A stretch of DNA of 64,000 nt, taken from an uncultured Lachnospiraceae bacterium. GTDB lineage: Bacteria > Bacillota > Clostridia > Lachnospirales > Lachnospiraceae. Below are positions 19,337 to 27,648 of this stretch, one piece after another. Where the stretch lies: positions 1-64,000 of the forward strand of contig CAUEYX010000007.1 of NCBI GenBank assembly GCA_959022495.1. Direction: 5' to 3'. Within the stretch, counting starts at the first letter, position 1. Each line of letters opens with the position of its first letter. Below the pieces are notes generated by a model, which was not told the origin of the DNA, did not search any database, and saw only the letters and a list, made by a program, of their open reading frames with translations. The position numbers were made by a program, and so were the translations under genes.

Positions 19337-19376
19337 TTGAAAAACCGTTTCAAAAAATCGATTGCCGGTTCCGGCA
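19337..19376 (+). promoter_or_regulatory. Two candidate operator palindromes upstream of the epimerase-like gene
   Basis: TTGAAA-AACCG-TTTCAA (19337-19353) and TGCCGG-TT-CCGGCA (19363-19376) lie 57-96 bases before the ATG at 19433. The first resembles LacI/CcpA-type half-sites but has a five-base centre, so it does not fit the cre consensus exactly. No regulator is assigned. Confidence 0.35.
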
Positions 19377-19432
19377 TATGAATTTTTATGTTATTTTTAA
19401 GATAACTTAGATTTAGAAAGGATATGGGAATT

Positions 19433-20389
19433 ATGAAAGTTGTAGTAATCGGAGCGTGCGGTCACATTGGTTCATACCTGGTGCCGAAACTGGTAAAAGG
19501 CGGGTATGACGTCATTGCGGTCAGCCGGGGAAAAAGCAGGCCTTATGTGCAAGATCCGGCATGGAAACGGGTGGAGCATGTCTGTCTGGACCGGACGAAG
19601 GAGACAGATTTCGCGGGCAGAATCGCGGCGATGGAAGCGGATGTTGTGATCGATCTGATTAACTTTGACATCGAAGATACAGAGGCTATGGTCAGGGCAC
19701 TAAAAGAAACGCGCCTGTCCCATTACCTGTTCTGTTCTTCCATTTGGGCGCACGGGAGAGCGGAATTTCTGCCCGCTGATCCAAACTGCCTGAAAGAGCC
19801 GCTGGACGACTACGGGATCAACAAGTTCCGAAGTGAATGTTACTTAAAGCAGCAGTTCCGGGAAAACGGATTCCCGGCGACTGTCATCATGCCGGGGCAG
19901 ATCTCCGGACCGGGCTGGACCATCATCAATCCGCTTGGCAATACAGATACCCGGGTATTTCAGCGCATCGCGGACGGAGAAGAGATCTGTCTGCCAAACT
20001 TCGGCATGGAGACGCTGCATCACGTGCATGCGGAGGATGTGGCGCAGATGTTTTATAAGGCGGTCACCCACCGGAATGCCGCCCTGGGAGAAAGTTTTCA
20101 CGCGACAGCCGCGGAATCTATGACTTTGTACGGATATGCGCTGGCAATGTATCAGTATTTTAACCGGGAGCCGAAGATCCGCTTCCTGCCGTGGGAAAAG
20201 TGGTGTCAGTATGTGGGAGATGACGACCTAATCGATCATACCTATTATCACATTGCCAGAAGCGGGCAGTACAGTATTGAAAACGCGAAACGTCTGCTGG
20301 AATACGCGCCGAAGTATACGACACTGGAGACTGTGGAAAGCGCAGTGGAAAGCTATGTGGAGAGAGGGATCATAAAACTTCAAGGTTAA
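19433..20389 (+). CDS. NAD-dependent epimerase/dehydratase family protein
   Basis: About 318 residues, starting at ATG 19433, ten bases after AAAGGA; the ATG at 19424 sits on top of that site. The N-terminus is a Rossmann nucleotide-binding loop, VVVIGACGHIGSYL. HYLFCSSIWAHG holds the Ser of the extended short-chain dehydrogenase site, and DDYGINKFRSE gives the catalytic Tyr-x3-Lys pair (YGINK). The product should act on a nucleotide-sugar or free sugar in the cytoplasm; substrate is not evident. It stands alone between palindromes upstream and a MarR gene downstream. Confidence 0.8.
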   Translation: MKVVVIGACGHIGSYLVPKLVKGGYDVIAVSRGKSRPYVQDPAWKRVEHVCLDRTKETDFAGRIAAMEADVVIDLINFDIEDTEAMVRALKETRLSHYLFCSSIWAHGRAEFLPADPNCLKEPLDDYGINKFRSECYLKQQFRENGFPATVIMPGQISGPGWTIINPLGNTDTRVFQRIADGEEICLPNFGMETLHHVHAEDVAQMFYKAVTHRNAALGESFHATAAESMTLYGYALAMYQYFNREPKIRFLPWEKWCQYVGDDDLIDHTYYHIARSGQYSIENAKRLLEYAPKYTTLETVESAVESYVERGIIKLQG

Positions 20390-20494
20390 GGTTACTATTC
20401 ATTTTATGAAATCTGTATTCTGATATTAATATTGTACATCCGCCGAATGATTTTGTAGGATATTTTCTCAGAGCGGAGACGGGGTGTCCGCCGA

Positions 20495-20523
20495 TTGACA
20501 AACTGCCATGAGAGGGATATTAT
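20495..20523 (+). promoter_or_regulatory. Sigma-A-type promoter of the first MarR gene
   Basis: TTGACA (20495-20500), a 17-base spacer, then TATTAT (20518-20523), 37 bases before the ATG at 20560. The -35 box is a perfect match to consensus. Confidence 0.7.
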
Positions 20524-20559
20524 TTTTATCATAAGAATGTAAAAGGAACGAGTAAAACT

Positions 20560-21030
20560 ATGGACTACAGAGAAATCGCGGAAGAGTTCTGCCGAATACA
20601 GATCATAAATACCAGAAAGATGGAAAAGATAGAGAAATTCTTACCGGCAAGAGGAGAGGCGAATATCCTGCTGTCACTGGTACACTCAGACAGGGAGCTG
20701 CTGGCGGGCGAGCTGGCGAAAAGCTGCGGATTATCTGTCAGCAGAGTGACGAACATCTTAAACAGCCTGGAGAAGAAAAAATTGATCGTAAAGCGCAGCG
20801 ATGACTGGGATAAGCGAAAAGTATATATATCCCTGACAGATGCCGGAAGAGCATTTATAATGGAACGGCACGGGAAAGTAGTCAGCGGGTATGAAAGAGT
20901 TTTCCGCAGGCTGGGAGAAGAGGATTCTCAGGAATATGTCAGACTGATCAAAAAGTTTTCCACGATTATGGAAGAAGAGATCGAACGTGAGATAATGCAG
21001 GAAATGATAGAGCGGCAGAAGCAAAATTGA
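20560..21030 (+). CDS. MarR family transcriptional regulator
   Basis: 156 residues with a winged helix-turn-helix typical of MarR. ELAKSCGLSVSRVTNILNSL is the recognition region and KRSDDWDKRKVYISLTDAG is the wing and its flank. A ribosome site AAAGGAACGAG precedes the ATG. It is a paralogue of the next gene (21228): both open with MDYE/R, carry SRVTNIL or GRITNIL, and share the DxxDRRKVYxSLTD pattern. A terminator separates them, so they are independent units. It may cross-regulate the exporter operon downstream; ligand unknown. Confidence 0.85.
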   Translation: MDYREIAEEFCRIQIINTRKMEKIEKFLPARGEANILLSLVHSDRELLAGELAKSCGLSVSRVTNILNSLEKKKLIVKRSDDWDKRKVYISLTDAGRAFIMERHGKVVSGYERVFRRLGEEDSQEYVRLIKKFSTIMEEEIEREIMQEMIERQKQN

Positions 21031-21060
21031 ATAACCGCTGGCATGGCAGCAGCACTGAGT

Positions 21061-21098
21061 GCAGGAAATCTTGAAAAGGATTTCCTGCCTTTTTCTTT
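21061..21098 (+). terminator. Rho-independent terminator after the first MarR gene
   Basis: GCAGGAAATC (21061-21070) pairs with GATTTCCTGC (21079-21088), followed by CTTTTTCTTT. Confidence 0.85.
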
Positions 21099-21150
21099 GC
21101 TGGAATGATTATAAACAATTTCTAAAATCTTTAAAATAAATGTCGCTGTC

Positions 21151-21209
21151 TTGACAAACGGATAAAAGTCTGCTAATTTACTTTCTAGTAAAAGTTTTTA
21201 TTAGAAAGT
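21151..21209 (+). promoter_or_regulatory. Promoter with overlapping 30-bp palindromic operator for the MarR-ABC-lipid operon
   Basis: TTGACA (21151-21156), 17 bases, TAATTT (21174-21179). Immediately downstream, 21180-21209 is a near-perfect palindrome with outer arms ACTTTCTA and TAGAAAGT; the two 15-base halves match at 13 positions. It covers the expected transcription start, so a bound MarR dimer would block transcription. The likely ligand-sensing regulator is the product of the first gene it drives (21228). Confidence 0.75.
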
Positions 21210-21227
21210 ATTTGAAAGGAGGCAGAC

Positions 21228-21707
21228 ATGGACTATGAAGGGCTTGCAAAAAGCTTTTGCAGGCTGAGTTTTCTGCGGGGAACCAGGGCCCAGACAATAG
21301 AACGTCCGATCTCGGTAAGCGGTGAGAACGGAGTAATGCTGTACATTTTCTATATGGCCGGCGACGGGAAAAAAGTTGTTCCCGGCGATCTGGTAAAAGA
21401 ACTGGGAGTTTCTTTCGGGAGGATCACGAACATCCTCAAGGTTCTGGAGAAAAAAGGCTATATTCACAAACACCAGGACAGCATTGACAGAAGACGGGTC
21501 TATGTTTCCCTGACGGATGAGGGCAAAGATTACATCAGCAGAAAATATCAGGAGGCTCTGGATTATTTTGTCCGGCTTTTTGAGCAGCTGGGGGAGGAGG
21601 ATGCGAAGGAATACTACCGCATCACACAGCGTATACACAAGATCTGCGAGAAGCAGAGAGAGGAAAAACACAATAATAATATAACAGTTCAGCCGCGTTA
21701 TTCGTAA
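21228..21707 (+). CDS. MarR family regulator, first gene of the exporter/lipid operon
   Basis: 159 residues, MarR winged-helix fold, with DLVKELGVSFGRITNILKVL as the helix-turn-helix and DSIDRRRVYVSLTDEG as the wing region. A strong AAAGGAGG ribosome site lies before the ATG. The gene follows a promoter overlapped by a 30-bp palindrome, which implies autorepression. It is followed within about 50 bases by two ABC exporter half-genes, an arrangement seen for MarR-controlled heterodimeric multidrug exporters in Firmicutes. Ligand unknown. Confidence 0.85.
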   Translation: MDYEGLAKSFCRLSFLRGTRAQTIERPISVSGENGVMLYIFYMAGDGKKVVPGDLVKELGVSFGRITNILKVLEKKGYIHKHQDSIDRRRVYVSLTDEGKDYISRKYQEALDYFVRLFEQLGEEDAKEYYRITQRIHKICEKQREEKHNNNITVQPRYS

Positions 21708-21742
21708 AACCGCTGCATGGCTGAACTTTATACAGAAAGGAT

Positions 21743-23512
21743 ATGTCTGGAAATATGTTTAAGATACTCAAATATATGAAGAAGAAAGACTGGATGTTAT
21801 TTCTGGCGAGCCTCGTTTTCATCGTGTTCCAGGTATGGCTTGACCTTAAGCTCCCGGATTATATGTCGGAGATCACGACGCTTGTGGAGACGGAAGGGAG
21901 CAGCATGAGCGAGGTCTTCGCGGCGGGCGGCTGGATGCTGCTCTGCTCGCTGGGAAGTATGATATCATCCATCGCGGTCATGTTCTTTGCCTCCAGGATG
22001 GCGGCGAATTTCGGAAAAGAGTTAAGAGCGCGCCAGTATGATCAAGTGGAATCCTTCTCCATGGGTGAGATCAACAGATTCTCCACCGCCAGCCTGATCA
22101 CCCGTTCGACCAACGATATCACTCAGCTTCAGATGTTCGTGGCAATGGGACTGGAAGTGATGGTCAAGGCTCCCATCACCGGGATCTGGGCGATCACAAA
22201 GATTGCAGGCAAGGGTGCAGAGTGGTCCATTGCCACAGCCGTTGCGGTGGTCGTGCTTCTGGTGATCATCGGGATCGTCATCGTATTCGCGGTGCCGAAG
22301 TTCCGAAGGATCCAGGGGCTGACGGACAATATCAACCGCATCACAAGAGAGCACCTGACCGGGCTGAAGGTTGTCCGCGCGTACAACGCGGAGGACTACC
22401 AGGAGAAGAAATTCGGCAAAGCCAACGATGAGCTGACCGGAAATAACTTGTCCGCTTTCCGTATCATGGCGATCATGATGCCGGGGATGCAGGCGATCAT
22501 GAATGGTCTGACACTTGCCATCTACTGGATCGGCGCCCTGCTGATCAATGAATCTGTGGGCGCGGACAAGATCGCGGTATTCTCCAACATGGTCGTATTC
22601 ATCAACTATGCAATGCAGGTTGTGATGGCGTTTATCTCCCTGTCCATGATCCTGATGATGCTGCCGAGGGTGACGGTTTCCGCCAACCGTGTGCTGGAAG
22701 TTATTGAGACAGAATCTTCCATAAAGGACGGCCCGCGCACCTCCTCACCGGAGGGCATGGAAGGAACCGTGGAATTTAAGAACGTAAGCTTTAAATATCC
22801 GGACGCGGCAGAGAGTGTCCTTGAGAATATCAGCTTTACGGCAAAGAAGGGGGAGACCGTGGCGTTCATCGGCTCTACCGGAAGCGGGAAGAGCACGCTG
22901 ATCAATCTGGTGCCCCGTTTCTACGACGCCACGGAAGGCGAAGTCCTTGTGGACGGCGTCAATGTCAAAGAATACACCTTAGAGGCGCTTCATGATAAGT
23001 TTGGCTATGTGCCCCAGACAGCGGTCATGTTCGCGGGATCTGTCGAATCAAACGTGGCATACGGAGACAACGGAAGGGATATCTATAACAAACAGGATGT
23101 GGAAAAAGCAGTAGAGATCGCGCAGGCAAAAGAATTTGTCGAAAAAATGCCGGGCACATATGAAAGCAGGATCGCCCAGGGCGGAAGCAATCTCTCCGGC
23201 GGACAGAAACAGAGACTTTCCATCGCCCGCGCCGTGTGCCGGAAACCGGAGATCTATATCTTTGACGATTCCTTCTCCGCGCTGGATTATAAGACAGACC
23301 GCATCTTGCGTTCCGTACTGAAGAAAGAGACAGGAGACACCACGACCCTGATCGTTGCCCAGAGGATCGGGACCATCATGGACGCGGACAAGATCATCGT
23401 CCTCCATGAAGGGAAGATCGCCGGCATGGGAACCCATCAGGAACTTCTGAAAAACTGCAAAGAATACCAGGAAATTGCGCTGTCACAGCTTTCAAAGGAG
23501 GAACTTGCATAA
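21743..23512 (+). CDS. ABC exporter half-transporter A (TMD-NBD)
   Basis: 589 residues: an exporter-type transmembrane domain (about 1-320, several membrane segments) fused to an ATPase. Walker A is GSTGSGKST, the signature LSGGQKQRLS is intact, and Walker B reads IYIFDDSFSALD, with Asp in place of the catalytic Glu. Such a degenerate site is typical of one half of heterodimeric type IV exporters. The start is uncertain: ATG 21743 lies only two bases from AGAAAGG, while ATG 21755 (MFKILKY) has a spacing of 14. The stop overlaps the next gene's start (TAATG), so the two are translationally coupled. Substrate unknown; the operon context suggests a lipid or amphiphile. Confidence 0.9.
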   Translation: MSGNMFKILKYMKKKDWMLFLASLVFIVFQVWLDLKLPDYMSEITTLVETEGSSMSEVFAAGGWMLLCSLGSMISSIAVMFFASRMAANFGKELRARQYDQVESFSMGEINRFSTASLITRSTNDITQLQMFVAMGLEVMVKAPITGIWAITKIAGKGAEWSIATAVAVVVLLVIIGIVIVFAVPKFRRIQGLTDNINRITREHLTGLKVVRAYNAEDYQEKKFGKANDELTGNNLSAFRIMAIMMPGMQAIMNGLTLAIYWIGALLINESVGADKIAVFSNMVVFINYAMQVVMAFISLSMILMMLPRVTVSANRVLEVIETESSIKDGPRTSSPEGMEGTVEFKNVSFKYPDAAESVLENISFTAKKGETVAFIGSTGSGKSTLINLVPRFYDATEGEVLVDGVNVKEYTLEALHDKFGYVPQTAVMFAGSVESNVAYGDNGRDIYNKQDVEKAVEIAQAKEFVEKMPGTYESRIAQGGSNLSGGQKQRLSIARAVCRKPEIYIFDDSFSALDYKTDRILRSVLKKETGDTTTLIVAQRIGTIMDADKIIVLHEGKIAGMGTHQELLKNCKEYQEIALSQLSKEELA

Positions 23513-25293
23513 TGGGAAGAAATCAATACGCAGGCAATAAGCCTGAAAATTTCAAAGGAACTTTCAAGAAACTGTTCCACTACTGTAAGCCGGAGCGGAT
23601 TCTTCTCATCGTGGCAATCTGCTGCGCGGTGGGCGGCTCCATCTTAAACCTTCAGGGACCGGGACGCTTAAGCGATATCACGGATACGATCACCGAAGGG
23701 CTTCAGACCGGAGTGGACATGGAGAAACTGACCGGGATGTTCGCGGCGCTGATCGCGATCTACGCAGGCGGCATGATCCTGAGCTACTTACAGAGCTTTC
23801 TCATGGCGACCGTCACCCAGAGCCTTTCCAAGAGGATGCGAAAGGATGTGGACCGCAAGATCAACAAGGTGCCCATGGGATTCTTTAACAAGCTCTCATA
23901 CGGCGACGTGCTGAGCCGTGTGACCAATGATGTGGATACCATCGGGCAGGCGCTGAACCAGAGTGTCGCCACCTTAGTATCCTCCGCCACCATGTTCTTA
24001 GGAGCGCTGCTCATGATGCTTCTGACCAATGTATGGATGACGCTTGCGGCTGTGGCTGCGGCGCTGATCGGATTCGTTGTCATGATCCTGATCGTCCAGA
24101 GATCCCAGAAATACTTCATGCAGCAGCAGAAGAACTTAGGCGCCATGAACGGTCATGTGGAAGAGATCTATTCCGGGCACAATGTAGTCAAGGTCTATAA
24201 CGGTGAGAAGAGCGCGAAGAAAAAGTTTGAAGAGATCAATGAGAACTTATGCGAGAGCGCGTTCCGCTCCCAGATGTTCTCCGGGCTCATGCGGCCCATC
24301 ATGGTCGCCATCGGAAATCTGGGCTATGTGGCTGTCTGTGTGACCGGAGCGGCGCTTGCCATGAACGGGAAGATTTCCTTCGGTGTGATCGTGGCATTTA
24401 TGATGTATGTGCGCCAGTTTACCCAGCCGCTCCAGCAGTTCGCCCAGGGAACGACCAATCTCCAGTCCGCGGCAGCGGCAAGCGAGCGTGTCTTTGAGTT
24501 CCTGGACGCAGAAGAGATGGCGGACGAAAGCGGGAAAACGAAACGTCTGGATAATGTGCAGGGCAATGTAGACTTCAGCCATGTACGGTTTGCCTACGAC
24601 AAGGAGAAAGGAGATATCATCCACGACTTCTCCGCCAACGTAAAGGCAGGGCAGAAGATCGCCATCGTGGGTCCTACGGGAGCAGGCAAGTCCACCATCG
24701 TAAACCTGCTCATGCGTTTCTTTGAGATCAACAGCGGCGAGATCCGCATTGACGGCGTCCCCATCAGCGAACTGACCAGGGAGAACGTCCACGACCTCTT
24801 CTGCATGGTGCTCCAGGATACCTGGCTCTTCGAGGGGACGATCCGGGAAAATATCGTCTACTGCAAAGAAGGCGTATCTGATGAACAGATCGAGAAAGCA
24901 TGTAAAGCAGTGGGACTGCACCACTTTATCAAGACACTCCCACAGGGGTATGATACGGTACTTGGCGATGAGATGAGCCTTTCCGCAGGACAGAAGCAGC
25001 AGCTTACCATCGCCCGCGCCATGGTAGAGGACGCGCCCATGCTGATCCTGGATGAGGCGACCAGTTCTATTGATACAAGGACAGAGGTCATCATCCAGAA
25101 CGCCATGGATCAGCTGATGCAGGGCAGAACGTCCTTTGTGATCGCCCACCGGCTGTCCACGATCAAGAACGCGGATATGATCCTGGTATTGAAAGACGGA
25201 GATGTGATCGAAAGCGGAAACCACGGGGAACTGATGGCAAAAGGCGGATTCTATACAGATCTGTATAACAGCCAGTTCCAGAAGGCATCTTAA
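23512..25293 (+). CDS. ABC exporter half-transporter B (TMD-NBD)
   Basis: 593 residues, same architecture as the preceding gene. The membrane domain (about 1-330) precedes an ATPase with Walker A GPTGAGKST and canonical Walker B MLILDEATSSID with catalytic Glu, but an altered signature, LSAGQKQQL. The two halves complement each other: this Walker B with partner A's LSGGQ gives the working ATP site, and its LSAGQ with partner A's FDDS gives the degenerate one. The ATG overlaps the previous stop. Expected to sit in the cytoplasmic membrane as the A-B heterodimer. Confidence 0.9.
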   Translation: MGRNQYAGNKPENFKGTFKKLFHYCKPERILLIVAICCAVGGSILNLQGPGRLSDITDTITEGLQTGVDMEKLTGMFAALIAIYAGGMILSYLQSFLMATVTQSLSKRMRKDVDRKINKVPMGFFNKLSYGDVLSRVTNDVDTIGQALNQSVATLVSSATMFLGALLMMLLTNVWMTLAAVAAALIGFVVMILIVQRSQKYFMQQQKNLGAMNGHVEEIYSGHNVVKVYNGEKSAKKKFEEINENLCESAFRSQMFSGLMRPIMVAIGNLGYVAVCVTGAALAMNGKISFGVIVAFMMYVRQFTQPLQQFAQGTTNLQSAAAASERVFEFLDAEEMADESGKTKRLDNVQGNVDFSHVRFAYDKEKGDIIHDFSANVKAGQKIAIVGPTGAGKSTIVNLLMRFFEINSGEIRIDGVPISELTRENVHDLFCMVLQDTWLFEGTIRENIVYCKEGVSDEQIEKACKAVGLHHFIKTLPQGYDTVLGDEMSLSAGQKQQLTIARAMVEDAPMLILDEATSSIDTRTEVIIQNAMDQLMQGRTSFVIAHRLSTIKNADMILVLKDGDVIESGNHGELMAKGGFYTDLYNSQFQKAS

Positions 25294-25320
25294 AGAGCAG
25301 GAGAAAGGAGAAAATACAAG

Positions 25321-25914
25321 ATGAAGTCATTGGCGATCGAGAGAGAATTCGGAAGCGGCGGGCGTGACATTGGCAGACGAGTGGCTGATCTGGCGGGAAT
25401 CCCCTGTTATGACGGAGAGATGCTGATCAGACAGGCAGAGGCAAAGGGAGTTTCCCTGGATCTTCTGGAGGAATATGACGAGCAGAAAACAGGAAGCATC
25501 CTGTACAATATCGCCTTATTCGCGAATTATAACCAGGATATGAACCAGAGCAAGATCTATGAAGTCTGCTGCGGGCTGCAGGATACCATACGCGATCTGG
25601 AGATGCAGGGACCGGCGGTCTTTATTGGCAGATGCTCCACAGAGATCTTAAGAGGGAATCCGGAAGTTGTAAGGACGTATATCTACTCATCGGAAGAAGA
25701 AACGAAGCTGGAGCGGATCGTACGGACGGAGAAGGTGTCCCGTGAGCAGGCGAGGAAGATGATGGTGAAGAAGGACCGTCAGCGGAGCTCGTATTTTAAA
25801 TACTGGACACAGAGACGGTGGGACGACCGGAAGAACTATGACATGGAGCTCAATACGGCAGAATTATCCCCGGATACATGCGCGCAGATCCTTCTTGCCG
25901 CGATGAAAGCATAA
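25321..25914 (+). CDS. Cytidylate kinase-like family protein
   Basis: 197 residues beginning LAIEREFGSGGRDIGRRVAD, the glycine-rich loop of the cytidylate-kinase-like AAA family common in Clostridia; the loop lacks the classic GK[ST] of true CMP kinases. VFIGRCSTEIL and an Arg/Lys-rich segment (REQARKMMVKKDRQRSSY) resemble the lid and base-binding parts. AGGAGAAAGGAG precedes the ATG, 27 bases after the ABC stop, so it is in the operon. It may phosphorylate a nucleotide or nucleotide-linked precursor; CDP-activated lipid intermediates would fit the neighbours, but that is inference. Confidence 0.8.
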   Translation: MKSLAIEREFGSGGRDIGRRVADLAGIPCYDGEMLIRQAEAKGVSLDLLEEYDEQKTGSILYNIALFANYNQDMNQSKIYEVCCGLQDTIRDLEMQGPAVFIGRCSTEILRGNPEVVRTYIYSSEEETKLERIVRTEKVSREQARKMMVKKDRQRSSYFKYWTQRRWDDRKNYDMELNTAELSPDTCAQILLAAMKA

Positions 25915-25990
25915 AAAGGGCTGCGATATGGAAGAATATGAAAAATACGGTTGAAGAAGATACTCGGACAGATCATTCACAATATTGAAA

Positions 25991-26791
25991 ATGAGAAAGA
26001 AACAGATTCCAGAACAAGTCAGATATTATAAGAGCGAAACCGACGATTTTGTGCACAGTAAAAATCAGGATTACCGGCTTCCGGACGATTATGTGTGGCT
26101 GGATGAACGGCCGGGGAGGAAAATCCTCTCCGCCGTCATCTACGCCCTGGCATGGATCTACACATTGATCTATGTCAGGCTGTGGCGGCGCATAAAGGTC
26201 TGCAACAGGGATCTCCTGAAACAGTGCGGGGAAACCGGGTTCTTTCTGTACGGGAACCATACCCAGCCGCTGGGGGATGTCTTTACTCCCGCATACATCT
26301 GCGGAAGAAAACGCATCTATACCATCGCCGGACAGGAGAATATGGGGCTTCCCGTGATCGGGCGGCTGCTCCCTTATCTGGGAGCGCTCCCCGTGCCGGA
26401 TACCATTCCCCAGACGAAGCGGTTCCTGGAGGCAGTGCAGAAGCGGATTGATGAGAACTGCTGTGTGGTCGTCTACCCGGAAGCCCATGTATGGCCCTAT
26501 TACACAAAGATCCGCCCGTTTGCCCTTACGTCCTTTTACTTTCCGGTGAAATACAGCGCGCCTTCTTTTTGTATGACAGTGACTTACCAGAAGAGAAGGT
26601 TTCGGAAAACGCCGGGAATTACCATATATATAGACGGTCCGTTCTACCCGGACCCAAAAGTCGGACAGAAAAAAGCACAAAAGAAACTTCACGATGAAAT
26701 ATTTCACTGTATGCAGAAGAGGAGCGCCTGCAGCAGTTATGAATATATACAGTACAAAGAGGAAACTTACAGAGAGGAAAAGAACCCATGA
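25991..26791 (+). CDS. PlsC-type acyltransferase (1)
   Basis: About 266 residues. I use ATG 25991; a TTG two codons upstream is possible and neither has a clear ribosome site. A membrane-associated helix (SAVIYALAWIYTLIYVRL, about 42-60) precedes FFLYGNHTQPLGDVF, the acyltransferase His/Asp motif, here NHx5D rather than the usual NHx4D. VVVYPEAHVWPY occupies the place of the second, glycerol-phosphate-contacting motif, and a C-terminal YIDGPFYPDP is PlsC-like. It should transfer an acyl group to a lysolipid or glycerol-phosphate-like acceptor at the membrane. The ATGA overlap with the next gene shows tight coupling to the GT8 gene. Confidence 0.75.
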   Translation: MRKKQIPEQVRYYKSETDDFVHSKNQDYRLPDDYVWLDERPGRKILSAVIYALAWIYTLIYVRLWRRIKVCNRDLLKQCGETGFFLYGNHTQPLGDVFTPAYICGRKRIYTIAGQENMGLPVIGRLLPYLGALPVPDTIPQTKRFLEAVQKRIDENCCVVVYPEAHVWPYYTKIRPFALTSFYFPVKYSAPSFCMTVTYQKRRFRKTPGITIYIDGPFYPDPKVGQKKAQKKLHDEIFHCMQKRSACSSYEYIQYKEETYREEKNP

Positions 26792-27621
26792 ATCTTTTAT
26801 ATTGCGGTGACGAGAAAGCAGAGGACGGGATACTGATCTCCATCCTTTCCTTTCTGAAACAGGTAAAAGAAGAACTGAATATCTACATCCTTACGATGTC
26901 TCTTGAGACAGAGAAATGCAGCTGCCGGGCTGTCTCGGACAGTACGGTCCGATTTCTGGACCAGCGTGTAAAAAAGGAGAATCCGAACAATACGGTTGTA
27001 CGGATCGACGCTTCGGACCTCTTCCGCGCGGAGCTTCCGACGGCAAATCTGGACACAAGATTTACTCCCTGCTGCATGCTCCGTCTGTTTGCGGATGAGA
27101 TCCCGGCTCTGCCGGACAAACTTTTATATCTGGACGCGGACGTGGTCTGCCGGAAGGACTGCCGGAAGTTCTATGATCAGGATATCAGCGGCTGTGAGCT
27201 TATTGGCATCCTGGATCATTATGGAAAGTGGTTTTTCAGGAGAAATCCCTTTCGGATGGATTACATCAATTCAGGGGTGCTCCTGCTGAACATGGACAGG
27301 ATCCGAAGAGACGGGCTGTTCCGGGAGTGCAGACGGATGTGCAGGGAGAAAAAGATGTTCATGCCCGACCAGTCTGCTATCAACCGGCTGGCAAAGGAAA
27401 AGCGGATCGCGCCGCGAAAATACAACGAACAGCGGAAACTCCGAGAGGATACGGTGCTCCAGCACTTTACCACCAGCTTCCGATTCTTTCCCTGGCTGCA
27501 CACGCTGACCGTAAAGCCCTGGCAGGTCGAGGATATGCATGAGAAACTGGAACTCTATGAATACGACGATATTCTTGAAGAATATCAGCTCCTGGCCCCA
27601 TGTATGAGATCCCACGCATAA
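26788..27621 (+). CDS. GT8 family glycosyltransferase (1)
   Basis: 277 residues. The DxD metal and nucleotide-sugar motif is in LLYLDADVVCRKD, and YINSGVLLLNMDRIR with PDQSAINRLA are hallmark GT8 (LgtC/glycogenin-type) motifs; HFTTSFRFFPW carries the late His. The N-terminus MNLLYCGDEKAEDG fits the donor-binding start. A GT-A fold retaining transferase is expected, in the cytoplasm or at the membrane face. The ATG overlaps the acyltransferase stop. Together with the second GT8 gene it could add two sugars to a lipid. Acceptor and donor cannot be read from the sequence. Confidence 0.85.
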   Translation: MNLLYCGDEKAEDGILISILSFLKQVKEELNIYILTMSLETEKCSCRAVSDSTVRFLDQRVKKENPNNTVVRIDASDLFRAELPTANLDTRFTPCCMLRLFADEIPALPDKLLYLDADVVCRKDCRKFYDQDISGCELIGILDHYGKWFFRRNPFRMDYINSGVLLLNMDRIRRDGLFRECRRMCREKKMFMPDQSAINRLAKEKRIAPRKYNEQRKLREDTVLQHFTTSFRFFPWLHTLTVKPWQVEDMHEKLELYEYDDILEEYQLLAPCMRSHA

Positions 27622-27648
27622 GTTATAAATTTTAGGAAGGAAAGAATC

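Noticed and set aside
19337..19353. CcpA cre site
   Set aside because: Half-sites TTGAAA/TTTCAA are right, but the centre has five bases and the CG core is displaced, so I list it only as a generic palindrome.
24247..25224. 325-codon minus-strand frame inside ABC half-transporter B
   Set aside because: Runs antisense to the conserved Walker A, signature and Walker B codons; no domain and no ribosome site.
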